This document shows, in pieces, positions 8,338 through 15,911 of a stretch of 64,000 nucleotides of DNA. Below the pieces are notes generated by a model. That model saw only the letters and a list, made by a program, of their open reading frames with translations, searched no databases and had not been told where the DNA came from. This stretch comes from Porcincola intestinalis. GTDB lineage: Bacteria > Bacillota > Clostridia > Lachnospirales > Lachnospiraceae. The stretch lies in contig NZ_VULZ01000002.1 in the NCBI RefSeq assembly GCF_009696445.1, forward strand, positions 1 through 64,000. The letters are read 5' to 3'. Within the stretch, counting starts at the first letter, position 1. The number at the start of each line of letters is the position of its first letter. The position numbers and the translations under genes were made by a program.

Positions 8338-8678
8338 CTGCCTGCCTCCTTCTTTTCAGCTCCGGTTCCGGAGCCTGCCTTTGCTGCTTCGTTTGCTGCT
8401 TTCTTCTGCGTATCTCCGGGAACCGTTTCCGGAATCCCACCCTTCTTCAGCGCATATGCGATCTGCTCCTGAGTAACTTCATAGAAGTATGTCTTTCCCT
8501 TCATCTCTGAAAGTGTCCTGTCGAGAACCGCGCTCATCTTCTTCAACCAAAAAGCCCGGTCTCTTTCCTGCTTCGCCCGGATCTGCTTCATCCGTCTGTT
8601 TTTTCTGTCCTCAAGTGCCTGCCGCCTTTCCTTGGCTTTCCGAATCTCTTCCTCAATCCGCTTCAGTTCTTCATCCAT
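8334..8678 (-). CDS. Coiled-coil protein, 114 aa
   Basis: Residues 1-60 are an almost continuous charged helix (Glu/Lys/Arg-rich, from MDEELKRIEEEIRKAKERRQ), reminiscent of DUF3847-type small relaxosome proteins. Residues 60-85 contain GKTYFYEVTQEQIAYALKKGG, and the tail is Ala/Gly/Lys-rich. No catalytic motif is seen. It overlaps the double-SpoVG gene by four bases and lies downstream of a 35-residue gene. A structural or accessory role in DNA processing is plausible from context only. Confidence 0.6.
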   Translation of the reverse strand: MDEELKRIEEEIRKAKERRQALEDRKNRRMKQIRAKQERDRAFWLKKMSAVLDRTLSEMKGKTYFYEVTQEQIAYALKKGGIPETVPGDTQKKAANEAAKAGSGTGAEKKEAGR

Positions 8679-8690
8679 GCGGGCATCCCC

Positions 8691-8798
8691 TCACCAGCCC
8701 CAGATAAGATTCATCATGCTGGTGATGAATACCTCTCTGGAATAGGTCATCAGTCTCTTTCTGCAGCTTCTTGCCTGCTTCTCCGTAAGTCCGTTCAT
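8691..8798 (-). CDS. Micro-protein, 35 aa
   Basis: A short frame beginning MNGLTEKQARSCRKRLMTYS and ending in LIWGW, preceded by AGGAGG nine bases before the ATG. It stops about 13 nt before the coiled-coil gene start. The N-terminus is basic, the C-terminus hydrophobic and aromatic. The strong ribosome site is the main reason to call it; no family is recognised. Confidence 0.45.
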   Translation of the reverse strand: MNGLTEKQARSCRKRLMTYSREVFITSMMNLIWGW

Positions 8799-8821
8799 TC
8801 CCTTTCTCCTCCTGTTTCATG

Positions 8822-8858
8822 TAAAATGCCACCAGGTCACTTCATGGATCTGATGGCA
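8822..8858 (-). terminator. Possible terminator/hairpin after the DUF5688 gene
   Basis: On the minus strand TGCCA...TGGCA is followed by TTTTAC. A second overlapping pairing (GGTCGCCAC upstream with GTGACC) is also possible, so the stretch 8799-8903 may fold in alternative ways. No gene is seen in it. Confidence 0.35.
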
Positions 8859-8903
8859 TTGACGTTTATTGGTATAGTTCGTGGCGACCTGGCCTCTGCT
8901 CTC

Positions 8904-10118
8904 TCAGCGGATAACATTCGTGTCGAGTTCCTGCTGCTTCTCAGGAGTTTTCTCCTTATTCAGTTCCGGAGCTCCAGGGCAGAGAAGGATCTTCCGGTCC
9001 GGATCATAGACATGGGCAAAATCCGAAAGCTGGTCTTCCGGGTCGACCTGCATCTCATTAATCGAACTGACCATCTCATCCAGTGCTTCGATCGATGCCC
9101 CCAGAGTCTTGGGAAGAACCATCACTTCATGGATGGAAGATGGCAGAATGAAGAATCCTTCCGGCATCTTCTTCGAGATCTGTTCCATGACCTCGGGAAT
9201 GAAGACAGCCGCCGCGCCATGAACCATGGACTGAGTCGTAAGGACAAGAAGCGGGATCTCATCCGAGAGTGACCTGCCTTCCTCGTACTCTTCTTCATAG
9301 TCCTCGTCATAGTCCTCATCGAAATCGTCACGGTCTTCTTCATAGTCTTCCTGACGATCCGGCTCGGAATCTTCCTCCCACCAGTTCCGTTCCTCTTCCT
9401 TCCTGTCTACTGAATTCCGGCCTTCGGAAGATTCTCGTGAAGGTGAAGCAGGATCATTGAGCAGGTTTGTACGTTCAAGTTTCTCCTTCTGCTCCGGTCT
9501 CGGACGTCCTGTCGTCGTGAAGCTTCCGAATACATCGGACATTCTGTTGAGGGTCGGTTTGTCATTTTTGAGCGTGTTCTCCACAGCCGTATCAAAAAGC
9601 TGCTTTTCACTTACACCGAACGTCTCCATCATGCTGTTCGTGATCAGGATGCTGCCGTCCGCCCCGCCTGGGCCGGCAAGGTAGATCCGGTAAGTGCAGG
9701 CGATATCGCCCATCTCCCTGTGCGGAACAGTCTCCAGAAGCTTTTCATTTCTGGTAAGGCCGATCGCGCTGAGGTGAACCTTATCCTTCACAGCTTCCCA
9801 GCTGCCCAGATCCTGAAAGTCAGATGTCCCAATTGGATTGCGCTGGAGATTTTCAAGAGCTTCAGTGCCCTGCCCGGCTATGCGCTCCATTGCGCTTCCC
9901 ATCGTCAGCGCCCCGTCAGACACCATTCGGTAATACTCATTCAGGTAGATGACCGGGCCGATATTGGATCCCGGCATCGTAAGGGTCAGACCGACCATAT
10001 CTCCAAGATTCACCTTCCGGTTGGTCTGAAGGCGCAGCTTCGCTTCCTGAAACTGAGGCGGCAAATAGTGGACCACATTCTTCTCAACCGCCTGGCAAAA
10101 GTCTTCAAAATTCATCAT
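8904..10118 (-). CDS. DUF5688 family protein
   Basis: A 404-residue cytosolic protein of a family common in Clostridia ICEs, function unknown. The N-terminal two thirds contain YRIYLAGPGGADGSILITNSMM and the QLFDTAVENT segment typical of DUF5688. An acidic low-complexity block (Asp/Glu/Tyr-rich, about residues 255-295) separates this from a C-terminal part with LLVLTTQSMVHGAAAVFIPEV, FFILPSSIHEVMVLP and RKILLCPG. The ATG at 10118 is chosen because AAGGAGG lies eight bases upstream; a longer frame from 10148 would translate that ribosome site. It lies between radC and the small coiled-coil genes. Confidence 0.75.
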   Translation of the reverse strand: MMNFEDFCQAVEKNVVHYLPPQFQEAKLRLQTNRKVNLGDMVGLTLTMPGSNIGPVIYLNEYYRMVSDGALTMGSAMERIAGQGTEALENLQRNPIGTSDFQDLGSWEAVKDKVHLSAIGLTRNEKLLETVPHREMGDIACTYRIYLAGPGGADGSILITNSMMETFGVSEKQLFDTAVENTLKNDKPTLNRMSDVFGSFTTTGRPRPEQKEKLERTNLLNDPASPSRESSEGRNSVDRKEEERNWWEEDSEPDRQEDYEEDRDDFDEDYDEDYEEEYEEGRSLSDEIPLLVLTTQSMVHGAAAVFIPEVMEQISKKMPEGFFILPSSIHEVMVLPKTLGASIEALDEMVSSINEMQVDPEDQLSDFAHVYDPDRKILLCPGAPELNKEKTPEKQQELDTNVIR

Positions 10119-10146
10119 CAGATAATCCTCCTTGTAAATGTTCCCC

Positions 10147-10185
10147 ACGTGCGAAATACTGCTCCCTGCAGTCTGCTTCGCACGT
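10147..10185. other. Inverted repeat in the leader of the DUF5688 gene
   Basis: ACGTGCGAA and TTCGCACGT form a nine-base perfect stem around a 21-nt loop that itself can pair (ACTGC/GCAGT). It lies 30 nt upstream of the DUF5688 start, just after the radC terminator. It could be an operator or a leader structure. Confidence 0.5.
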
Positions 10186-10196
10186 CAGGGCAAAGT

Positions 10197-10224
10197 AAAA
10201 GCCCCGGCGTCATAGCCGCGGCTT
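10197..10224 (-). terminator. Rho-independent terminator after radC
   Basis: On the minus strand AAGCCGCGGC and GCCGGGGCTT form a ten-base stem with one mismatch and a six-base loop, running into TTTTAC immediately after the radC stop. Confidence 0.55.
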
Positions 10225-10226
10225 CC

Positions 10227-10745
10227 TCATAAAGTATTTTCCGGCTGCCGGTCCGCAACCCGCTCCAGTTCCCGCCAGTCTCTGTCAGGAAATTCCATGA
10301 CGCCTCTGTCTCTGAGGCTTGTATATGCCCTCTCCCTCGTCCCAATGATCAGGTGATCCAGCACTTCAATCCCAAGGATTTTTCCGGCGCTTACCATCCG
10401 CTCTGTCAGGTCGATGTCCTCCCTGGATGGTTCCAGTTCTCCGCTTGGATGGTTATGGATCAGCAAAACTGATGACGCATTCGACAGGATAGAGGACTTG
10501 AAGACATCCCGCGGATGGACAACGGTATAGTTCAGCGTCCCGACGCTGCAGACATCCAGGTTGATAACCTGAAGATGACAGGTCATGTTCAGGATCATGA
10601 ATACTTCCCGGTCAAGGTCGCTGAATTCTCTTGTGATCAGGTCAACGGCTTCTTCCGGTGTAGAGACGGGTGTCTGAGAGACCAGTTTCCGGTCCGGGAT
10701 CATACGGATGCGGACAAGGTCAAGTCCTCTGTTTGTCTCGCCCAT
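10227..10745 (-). CDS. radC: RadC-like JAB/MPN-domain protein
   Basis: 172 residues with a JAMM metal site: HNHPSGELEPSREDIDLT supplies the two histidines, serine and aspartate of the HxHPSG...SxxD motif. The upstream REVFMILNMTCHLQVINLD and the TVVHPRDVFKSSIL segment are typical. RadC proteins are frequent on mobile elements; the biochemical role is not settled. The N-terminal HhH domain of chromosomal RadC is absent, as is usual for element-borne copies. It overlaps the upstream 61-residue gene by 26 nt. Confidence 0.85.
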   Translation of the reverse strand: MGETNRGLDLVRIRMIPDRKLVSQTPVSTPEEAVDLITREFSDLDREVFMILNMTCHLQVINLDVCSVGTLNYTVVHPRDVFKSSILSNASSVLLIHNHPSGELEPSREDIDLTERMVSAGKILGIEVLDHLIIGTRERAYTSLRDRGVMEFPDRDWRELERVADRQPENTL

Positions 10746-10905
10746 CGAAATACACCTCCATCATCACACCGTCTGGCATCGCCCTGACGAGTTCTGTGAT
10801 AAAAAATGAATCCACGCAGGGGATAGGGACAACATCGGGATTTTCCTCTAAGCAGAAATGACTGGCGGCGGTCTGCATCTTTCCGTTTTTCTTCTCCTTG
10901 TCCAT
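10720..10905 (-). CDS. Small hypothetical protein, 61 aa
   Basis: Starts three bases past the stop of the coiled-coil gene; the GAGGTGA ribosome site contains that stop codon. The protein (MDKEKKNGKMQTAASHFCLE onward) has one Cys near the N-terminus and one in the middle (VVPIPCVDSFF) and ends DGRDKQRT. It overlaps the radC start, so coupled translation is likely. No family is recognised. Confidence 0.5.
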   Translation of the reverse strand: MDKEKKNGKMQTAASHFCLEENPDVVPIPCVDSFFITELVRAMPDGVMMEVYFDGRDKQRT

Positions 10906-10908
10906 CGC

Positions 10909-12063
10909 TCACCTCTTCATATAAGAAAGCATCACCTGCATGTTCCCAAGTGAGATCTTCGGATCACAGAGTTCTTTCAGACCGGAAAGAGAGATACCTG
11001 CCTTGTCAGCTTCCTGGATCAACGCAATCTGCTCATCACTGTAGCGGCGGTCACAGTAAACCTTTTCCAGAAATTTCTTTCTTCGCCTCTGGCCCCATCC
11101 GCAGAATCCTGAAGATGCTTCCCCTTTCCCAGATCCGGATGGGTGAGCCGGATTCTTATCCAATGTTTCTGCTCCGGATGCACTGGACGTATTCTGATCC
11201 GGTGCTCCTGCTTCGGATGCGCTGGACATATTCTGATTCAATGCTCCTGCTCCGGAGACTGTAGCCGAAACATTATCAAAGTCTTCCATCTCGGATATTC
11301 CTACTTCAGCTGTCTCTCCAGTAGCACTACCCGTTGCTCTGCCTCCAGCAGCGACTCTGCTTCTTTCAGCTGCTTTCTCCTTCATCGCCTGGATCTGCTG
11401 TCTGAGGGATTCATTTTCCTCAGTCAGTTTTTCGACCCGGACATTCAGCTTGAGTACCTTTCTCCCTGAAAGATCAAGCTGAGATCTGAGCTGGTGGATC
11501 TCTTCCATGCGCTCATCCGCTTTCTGCTGAGCTTCCAGATAACTGTCCCGCAGCCTGTTCTTTTCCTTTTCCGCTGCTTCACTCTCCAGCTTTGAGATTT
11601 GCATCCGATACTGATCCATGCGGTCCATCACCGAACTTGAAAACTCCGTCTGTGACCGGATGAGTTTCTCCTGAGACTGGTTCTGCGATCTCACCAGTTC
11701 TGTCAGAAGCTGCAGGCCCCGGCTGGCCAAGATGAAGTCCTGAACCGGTGGTTTCTCCTGATATGCGACATCGGTTCTTTGCGGATCAGGAGAATCCTCC
11801 TGTTCTGCTTCGCTCGAATCTGATACATGTATCCCCTGCATTGTCTCAGCAGCTTCGGCAAAGGCTTCTGAATTCGCTGCTTCCGCCTGTTCCGATTTCT
11901 GGTTCTTTGGCGGACGGCCCCTCCCTCTTTTGACTGGACCGGCAATCTGTTCCTCCTGCTTCCTTTCCTCATCAGAAGTCGCTGTCTCTGGTTTTACCGA
12001 ATCTGCAGCCTGTCCATTTTCATCCGCTTCAAAATTAATTCCTTCAACTTCTTTCTCGTTCAT
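10909..12063 (-). CDS. Relaxase-linked coiled-coil protein, 384 aa
   Basis: No family is firmly recognised. Layout: an acidic Gln/Ala-rich N-terminus, an AT-hook-like basic patch (KRGRGRPPKNQ near residue 46-56), a long coiled coil (about 125-235, Gln/Glu/Lys/Leu-rich), a Ser/Ala/Gly linker with short repeats, then a conserved-looking C-terminal block of about 65 residues with WGQRRRKKFLEKVYCDRRYSD and IALIQEADKAGISLSGLKEL. The start overlaps the relaxase stop (ATGA) and AGGAGG lies upstream. The AT-hook plus coiled coil suggests a DNA-bridging relaxosome accessory, which is inference. Confidence 0.6.
   Translation of the reverse strand: MNEKEVEGINFEADENGQAADSVKPETATSDEERKQEEQIAGPVKRGRGRPPKNQKSEQAEAANSEAFAEAAETMQGIHVSDSSEAEQEDSPDPQRTDVAYQEKPPVQDFILASRGLQLLTELVRSQNQSQEKLIRSQTEFSSSVMDRMDQYRMQISKLESEAAEKEKNRLRDSYLEAQQKADERMEEIHQLRSQLDLSGRKVLKLNVRVEKLTEENESLRQQIQAMKEKAAERSRVAAGGRATGSATGETAEVGISEMEDFDNVSATVSGAGALNQNMSSASEAGAPDQNTSSASGAETLDKNPAHPSGSGKGEASSGFCGWGQRRRKKFLEKVYCDRRYSDEQIALIQEADKAGISLSGLKELCDPKISLGNMQVMLSYMKR
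11145..11265. repeat. Three short in-frame repeats in the relaxase-linked protein
   Basis: The linker contains three degenerate 13-15-residue units (GALNQNMSSASEA, GAPDQNTSSASGA, ETLDKNPAHPSGS). At DNA level the unit built on CTGGACGTATTCTGATC recurs with small changes, a sign of slippage or recombination growth of a flexible linker. Confidence 0.6.
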
Positions 12064-13631
12064 CTGATAACCTCCTCTTCCTCTTTCTTCATGTTCTCCT
12101 CTTGCCTTGCCTGAGCATCCATCTTCGGGGTCTGCTCCCTGGAGCCCGGTTTTCTGCTTTCCATGGTTCTTCCAGTCTCCGGATCAGAAATGTTCTCCTG
12201 TTGCATCTCCATCAGCTGGCGGTCTATCCCGGCAAGAAGCCGTTCCCTGCTTTTGAGTGTCCGGATCTGGTCCAGGCATCTTGACTGCTGCGCTTCAAGA
12301 TCCGCTTCATAAGCAATTGCCCGCTCGATTGGCATTGCCCTTTCAATCTTCTTCCCCAGCTGCAGAAGCTCGGACTCTTCTTCCGGACTACGGCTGGCCT
12401 TTTCCTTCAGTTCCTTCCACCTTCGGACATTTCTGCTGATGCCACTTCTGTAGATCCTGGTCCTGACAGAGGAAAGTTCCGACTGGACGGCTTTCCGCTC
12501 AATTCCAGCCGCTTTCCATTTCTGCCGCAGATCCTCTTCCGAGCGGATATCCTCCCGGATGAGAAACTGCAGATTATCGGACAGTTCTTCCAGCTGCAGC
12601 ACTGCAGATCTGCTACCCCTCCGCGCCATTGGCCCCGGTCTCCGGATCAGACAGGTATTTCTCCAACTCCGGTAAAAGCTTCTCTGGAATGGCGTCATCC
12701 TCCACTTGCCGGATTTTCTCTTTTTAAGAAAAAGAAGACGGCGGACCGTCTCCATCTCTCCATACCTTCTGAAGTCCTCCGGGTCGACCGGATGGCTCCG
12801 CACAAATTCGATCCGTTCCTGGATTTCTTCTTTCGAATAACCTCTGCCCAGCCGAAGTGTCCGGACCGCACGCTCCCTTCCCTCCGGCTTCAAGGACAGA
12901 TACTTTCCGTCACGGACGGTATATCCCAGCGACTCCATGTATCTCAGAAACGACCCATACGATGGACTTCGCATGATTGCCTCATCGATATCGTCCCTCA
13001 TAAGGTCGAACCAGCTGTGGATGTAAGGATGCTCCGACTGCTGTTTTTTCGTCTCCCAGTTATCTCTGGTATCCGGACCGCCATGCTTCTCCTTCCGTCT
13101 TTCCTTTCTCCGGATCCATTCGCCATGGTTAACAGACGTTCTCGCCTCGCCATATTCAAGAGGAGGTAGTCCGTACTTCTGGCAGACCCGATCCGAGATT
13201 GGCTGGATCCGTTTCTCCCAGTCTCCTTTCGGCGAATGGTACTTGACCCCGTCATCGACCGCGACCGAATCAAAGACAATGTGCACATGCATGTGATCCT
13301 TGTCCGTGTGGACCGCATAAGTGAAGTAATACCTTCCTCCCAGAAGCTCCTGTGTGAAGTCCTCCGCAACCAATCCAGCCGTTCTGGCGTCAACCTTGCA
13401 GTCTGGCGGAAATGAGATCACGTAGTGAAATCCCGCGCTCCCTCCGGTTTTGTTCCAGTAGTCCTTGTTGCGTTTCATGACCGCATAGGCATGATCCGGA
13501 CTGCTCCCCGCATTTCCCCCGACCAGGGTCGCCTTATCCGGATTGCAGATATAGCGCAGTGCTGCCTTCAGCCCTCCGGATGGATCCCCCGACTTTCTCT
13601 CCTTAATACGGAGCAGTTTCGTGACCGCCAT
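12060..13631 (-). CDS. MOBP relaxase (VirD2/MobA-like)
   Basis: 523 residues. The N-terminal relaxase domain (about 1-190) has the candidate catalytic tyrosine in LRYICNPDK, FHYVISFPPDCKVDA, and the three-histidine metal motif HTDKDHMHVHIVF. Residues 200-300 hold RDDIDEAIMRSPSYGSFLRYMESLGY, seen in Clostridia ICE relaxases. The C-terminal half is charged coiled coil. The protein nicks oriT and pilots the strand. It starts within the mobC coding end (29-nt overlap) and its stop overlaps the next start, so the relaxosome genes are coupled. A matching nick site lies at 14070/14071. Confidence 0.92.
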   Translation of the reverse strand: MAVTKLLRIKERKSGDPSGGLKAALRYICNPDKATLVGGNAGSSPDHAYAVMKRNKDYWNKTGGSAGFHYVISFPPDCKVDARTAGLVAEDFTQELLGGRYYFTYAVHTDKDHMHVHIVFDSVAVDDGVKYHSPKGDWEKRIQPISDRVCQKYGLPPLEYGEARTSVNHGEWIRRKERRKEKHGGPDTRDNWETKKQQSEHPYIHSWFDLMRDDIDEAIMRSPSYGSFLRYMESLGYTVRDGKYLSLKPEGRERAVRTLRLGRGYSKEEIQERIEFVRSHPVDPEDFRRYGEMETVRRLLFLKKRKSGKWRMTPFQRSFYRSWRNTCLIRRPGPMARRGSRSAVLQLEELSDNLQFLIREDIRSEEDLRQKWKAAGIERKAVQSELSSVRTRIYRSGISRNVRRWKELKEKASRSPEEESELLQLGKKIERAMPIERAIAYEADLEAQQSRCLDQIRTLKSRERLLAGIDRQLMEMQQENISDPETGRTMESRKPGSREQTPKMDAQARQEENMKKEEEEVIR

Positions 13632-14004
13632 TCTCGTATGCCCTCATAATTTCCCGGAAGATCCTGCTGCAGGTCTCCTCCAGCTCCTCCTGTCTCTCCC
13701 GGAGATTTCGCATTTCATAGCCGCTGACATATCCGGACGCGTTCGCTACATGAGCGATCTGATTGATGTTCGTCCCGATCTTCGTGATGCTGTAGTCGAG
13801 GCGATGAAGACTGTCTTTGACCTCTGCCGGAAGCTCCGGCACTTTCGACCCGAAGACCTTGCTTCGGATAAATGCGGCCTGGCTCATTTTTGACTTCCAG
13901 GCGGCGTCCTTCAACATCTCCTGTTCTTTGTCCGTGAGCCTCAAAGTGATCCTGTTGGTCCGGCAGCCCTCAGGCTCCGGATAATAAATTCCGAATATTG
14001 TCAT
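13603..14004 (-). CDS. mobC: MobC-family relaxosome protein
   Basis: 133 residues from the ATG at 14004, which follows GGAGG at good spacing; longer frames lack a ribosome site. The N-terminus (NRITLRLTDKEQEMLKDAA) is a ribbon-helix-helix DNA-binding segment. IRSKVFGSK and the central LHRLDYSITKIGTNINQIAHVAN match the MobC family. MobC proteins open the DNA at the nick site and help the relaxase. It is the first gene after the candidate oriT. Confidence 0.88.
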   Translation of the reverse strand: MTIFGIYYPEPEGCRTNRITLRLTDKEQEMLKDAAWKSKMSQAAFIRSKVFGSKVPELPAEVKDSLHRLDYSITKIGTNINQIAHVANASGYVSGYEMRNLRERQEELEETCSRIFREIMRAYENGGHETAPY

Positions 14005-14065
14005 GATTTTTTCCTCCGTATTTTTTTGATTTTTCCGCAGAAAATTCCAGAAAAATAATGAGTAG

Positions 14066-14119
14066 GTGAGCAAGATACGCCTTTGGCAGACATCCGGAAG
14101 ATCAGGGGAATTTCCCCTG
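14066..14119 (-). other. oriT: Candidate origin of transfer (oriT)
   Basis: Directly upstream of mobC the minus strand reads TATCTTGC at 14077-14070, a perfect match to the IncP/Ti nick consensus YATCYTG|Y, so the nick would fall between 14071 and 14070. Twenty-six bases upstream is a perfect 17-nt palindrome, CAGGGGAAATTCCCCTG (14103-14119), a likely MobC or relaxase site. The relaxase is of the MOBP class that cleaves this consensus. The exact boundaries are not defined by sequence alone. Confidence 0.65.
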
Positions 14120-14152
14120 GCCCCTCAGAAAAATAAAAAAATTCATGAAAAA

Positions 14153-14509
14153 TCACCTCCTCTTCCCCCCTAGAAGACTGCAAAGCTCCGTTTCTGTCAT
14201 TTCATGGAGAGGAAGGTTCCGGATTGAGAGAAGCTGCATCAGGCTTTGGGAAGGGGCAATAAAAAAGATCCATCCGGCGCTAAGACCGAGGACCTTACAG
14301 TTTTTCATTGCCCGCCTTTTCATCTTCAGTGACTTCCGGTCCCTTGCATCTCCATTTTTCATCTTCAGCGCATAGACCTGCTCACCTCCCAATTCCTTCG
14401 TGCTTTTGAAAACAGCTCTCAGGATCTTCAGCCTCCTCAACTCGGAAACGGGATTCGAAGTGAGGATCTCGCTAAATCCGTCACAAGTCAGAATTACCAC
14501 CGCTTCCAT
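14153..14509 (-). CDS. Hypothetical basic protein, 118 aa
   Basis: Begins MEAVVILTCDGFSEILTSNP after GGGAGG. The first 50 residues look like a mixed alpha/beta fold (LRRLKILRAVFKSTKELGG), followed by a very basic segment (DRKSLKMKRRAMKNC) and a hydrophobic stretch (VLGLSAGWIFFIAP). No family is recognised. It lies between the first transfer gene and oriT, and is flanked by oriT-like sequence on both sides in opposite orientation. Confidence 0.5.
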   Translation of the reverse strand: MEAVVILTCDGFSEILTSNPVSELRRLKILRAVFKSTKELGGEQVYALKMKNGDARDRKSLKMKRRAMKNCKVLGLSAGWIFFIAPSQSLMQLLSIRNLPLHEMTETELCSLLGGKRR

Positions 14510-14528
14510 GAGACCTCCCGTTTTTCAT

Positions 14529-14553
14529 GTCCGCCAAAGGGATATCCTTACTG
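14529..14553 (+). other. Degenerate inverted copy of the oriT nick region
   Basis: GTCCGCCAAAGGGATATCC on the plus strand resembles GTCTGCCAAAGGCGTATCT at the candidate nick on the minus strand, with most bases shared over 25. The nick consensus itself is broken (CTTA in place of CTTG|C), so it is probably a vestigial or accessory site. Confidence 0.4.
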
Positions 14554-14575
14554 AACTTCAATCCAATCCATCGAT

Positions 14576-15745
14576 TTATGAAAATGTGTAACTGCCGCTG
14601 CTCTTGCTGTAGACTGCGGTAAGATTCGATCCGTCGGAAAGTTTCAGCTGGATGGTCGCCTGCCTTGTCCCGGCATCGATTGAGTAATCCGTCACCTCGG
14701 CGCTTGTGACATTCTTTCTGCCATGACTGAAAAGATAGTCATAAAGGCTGTACTGGAAGACATAACGGTTGTCCATGTAGTTGAGCAGTTCCTCCGGGAC
14801 GGAGCTGATTGAAATATTCCTTGCGTCATAGCCGTCTTCCTGTTCCGGCCGTTCCTGACTCTGAGGCTGGTTCTGCGTCTGATTCTGCATCTGACCCTGA
14901 GAAGGTGTCTGGCCCTGAATACCTCCCGTCTGACTTCCGCCTCCGGATGTATCTGCACTGTACTCCGTCGTCAGAGTCTCTGCCTGTACTTCCGGCTGTT
15001 CGTCTTCGATCATGAAGATGTATTCGCCCGGAAGTTCCGGGAAGAGAATGAAGCGGAAGCTTTTACCACCTACTTTCTCCAGTCTTCCCTGGAAGGCCAT
15101 TCCCTTCGGAAGTGAGCATTCGACCTCTCTCTCCACGATGATCCGTTTTGTGCTGATCCCGCGATCCTTCAGAAAAAGTCCGGCTGCCCGAAGGAAGTCT
15201 GTCTCCACAAATCCGGAATCCCGCTTCTCCTTTTCGGTCATCCCGGTGATTGTGAGATAAGGACTGATTCCCTGATCTTCTTCATTTCCGAAGATCTGTT
15301 CCTTCATGGAATCCTCGCCTTGACCGATCAGTTCCGCCTTCTCTTCTTCGAAAATCACTGCCTGCGCATCAGCCGCTTCGGTCTCAATCGGTTCCGTCAA
15401 GCCATAGGTTCTGGTGTTCTCAGCTGCATTCAGCTCACTCATCACCTGAGCAGCTTCCTGATTATTGGTTTCCGGCTCCGGCATATTCGCCAGTTCTCCC
15501 GTAACTGCAAGTCCCAGGATAAAGAGGACGGAAGCGCCAAGTGTCGCCATCTTCCTGGACCGGATAACTTTGCGCTGGTCATCCGGGAAGCTGTCCTCTT
15601 CCCCGCTGCCCGCTTCATCAGCTTTCAAGCCTCTCCTGCGCCACAAGTGCTTTGACCATCTTTTATCCGTCGCTCTGCCATGTGTTTCGTATTCCGGCTC
15701 CTGAGAAAAATCCTCCGGAGCTTCATTTCTCTTATTATTGTCCAT
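14576..15745 (-). CDS. Membrane-anchored transfer protein, 389 aa
   Basis: A cytoplasmic charged N-terminus (1-65), one transmembrane helix (about 66-84), then a long extracytoplasmic part. The linker after about residue 250 is Gly/Gln-rich (GGIQGQTPSQGQMQNQTQNQ). The last 90 residues (ISISSVPEELLNYMDNRYV onward, YDYLFSHGRKNVTSAEV, ATIQLKLSDGSNLTAVYS) resemble the small alpha/beta domain of TcpC/VirB8-like conjugation proteins. The C-terminal part parallels that of the next upstream gene, so the two are probably distant paralogues. A channel-assembly role is inferred. The start follows GGGAGG placed directly after an RNA-like motif. Confidence 0.6.
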   Translation of the reverse strand: MDNNKRNEAPEDFSQEPEYETHGRATDKRWSKHLWRRRGLKADEAGSGEEDSFPDDQRKVIRSRKMATLGASVLFILGLAVTGELANMPEPETNNQEAAQVMSELNAAENTRTYGLTEPIETEAADAQAVIFEEEKAELIGQGEDSMKEQIFGNEEDQGISPYLTITGMTEKEKRDSGFVETDFLRAAGLFLKDRGISTKRIIVEREVECSLPKGMAFQGRLEKVGGKSFRFILFPELPGEYIFMIEDEQPEVQAETLTTEYSADTSGGGSQTGGIQGQTPSQGQMQNQTQNQPQSQERPEQEDGYDARNISISSVPEELLNYMDNRYVFQYSLYDYLFSHGRKNVTSAEVTDYSIDAGTRQATIQLKLSDGSNLTAVYSKSSGSYTFS

Positions 15746-15765
15746 ACGGTCGTTCCTCCCTTAAT

Positions 15766-15906
15766 CGAGTGGGCTCGGCTTCGTCTCCACTACTCGCTGC
15801 GGCTACGCCGCTTCCATCTCGTGTGCGATGCACACTCGATGTCCGCGGTCGCCGCATAAGCACCTTCCCATGCAAGCATGGGCGGTGCTTAACGGCTCGT
15901 CACCTT
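15766..15906 (-). ncRNA. Unidentified structured RNA motif, copy 1
   Basis: Read on the minus strand: a conserved ACGAGCCG, stem A (AAGCACC/GGTGCTT enclosing CCCATGC-tt-GCATGGG), a small GCGG-cga-CCGC hairpin, stem B (CATC...GATG enclosing TGTGC/GCACA), a conserved GGAAGCGGCGTAGCCG with a short hairpin, then stem D (CGAGT..GG/CCACTCG). The same order occurs at 39743-39886 with different stem sequences that keep pairing. It fills the gap between two transfer genes, and the ribosome site of the downstream gene follows within 10 nt. A cis-acting leader is the first guess; a small mobile palindromic element is the alternative. I do not recognise an Rfam family. Confidence 0.6.
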
Positions 15907-15911
15907 ACAAG

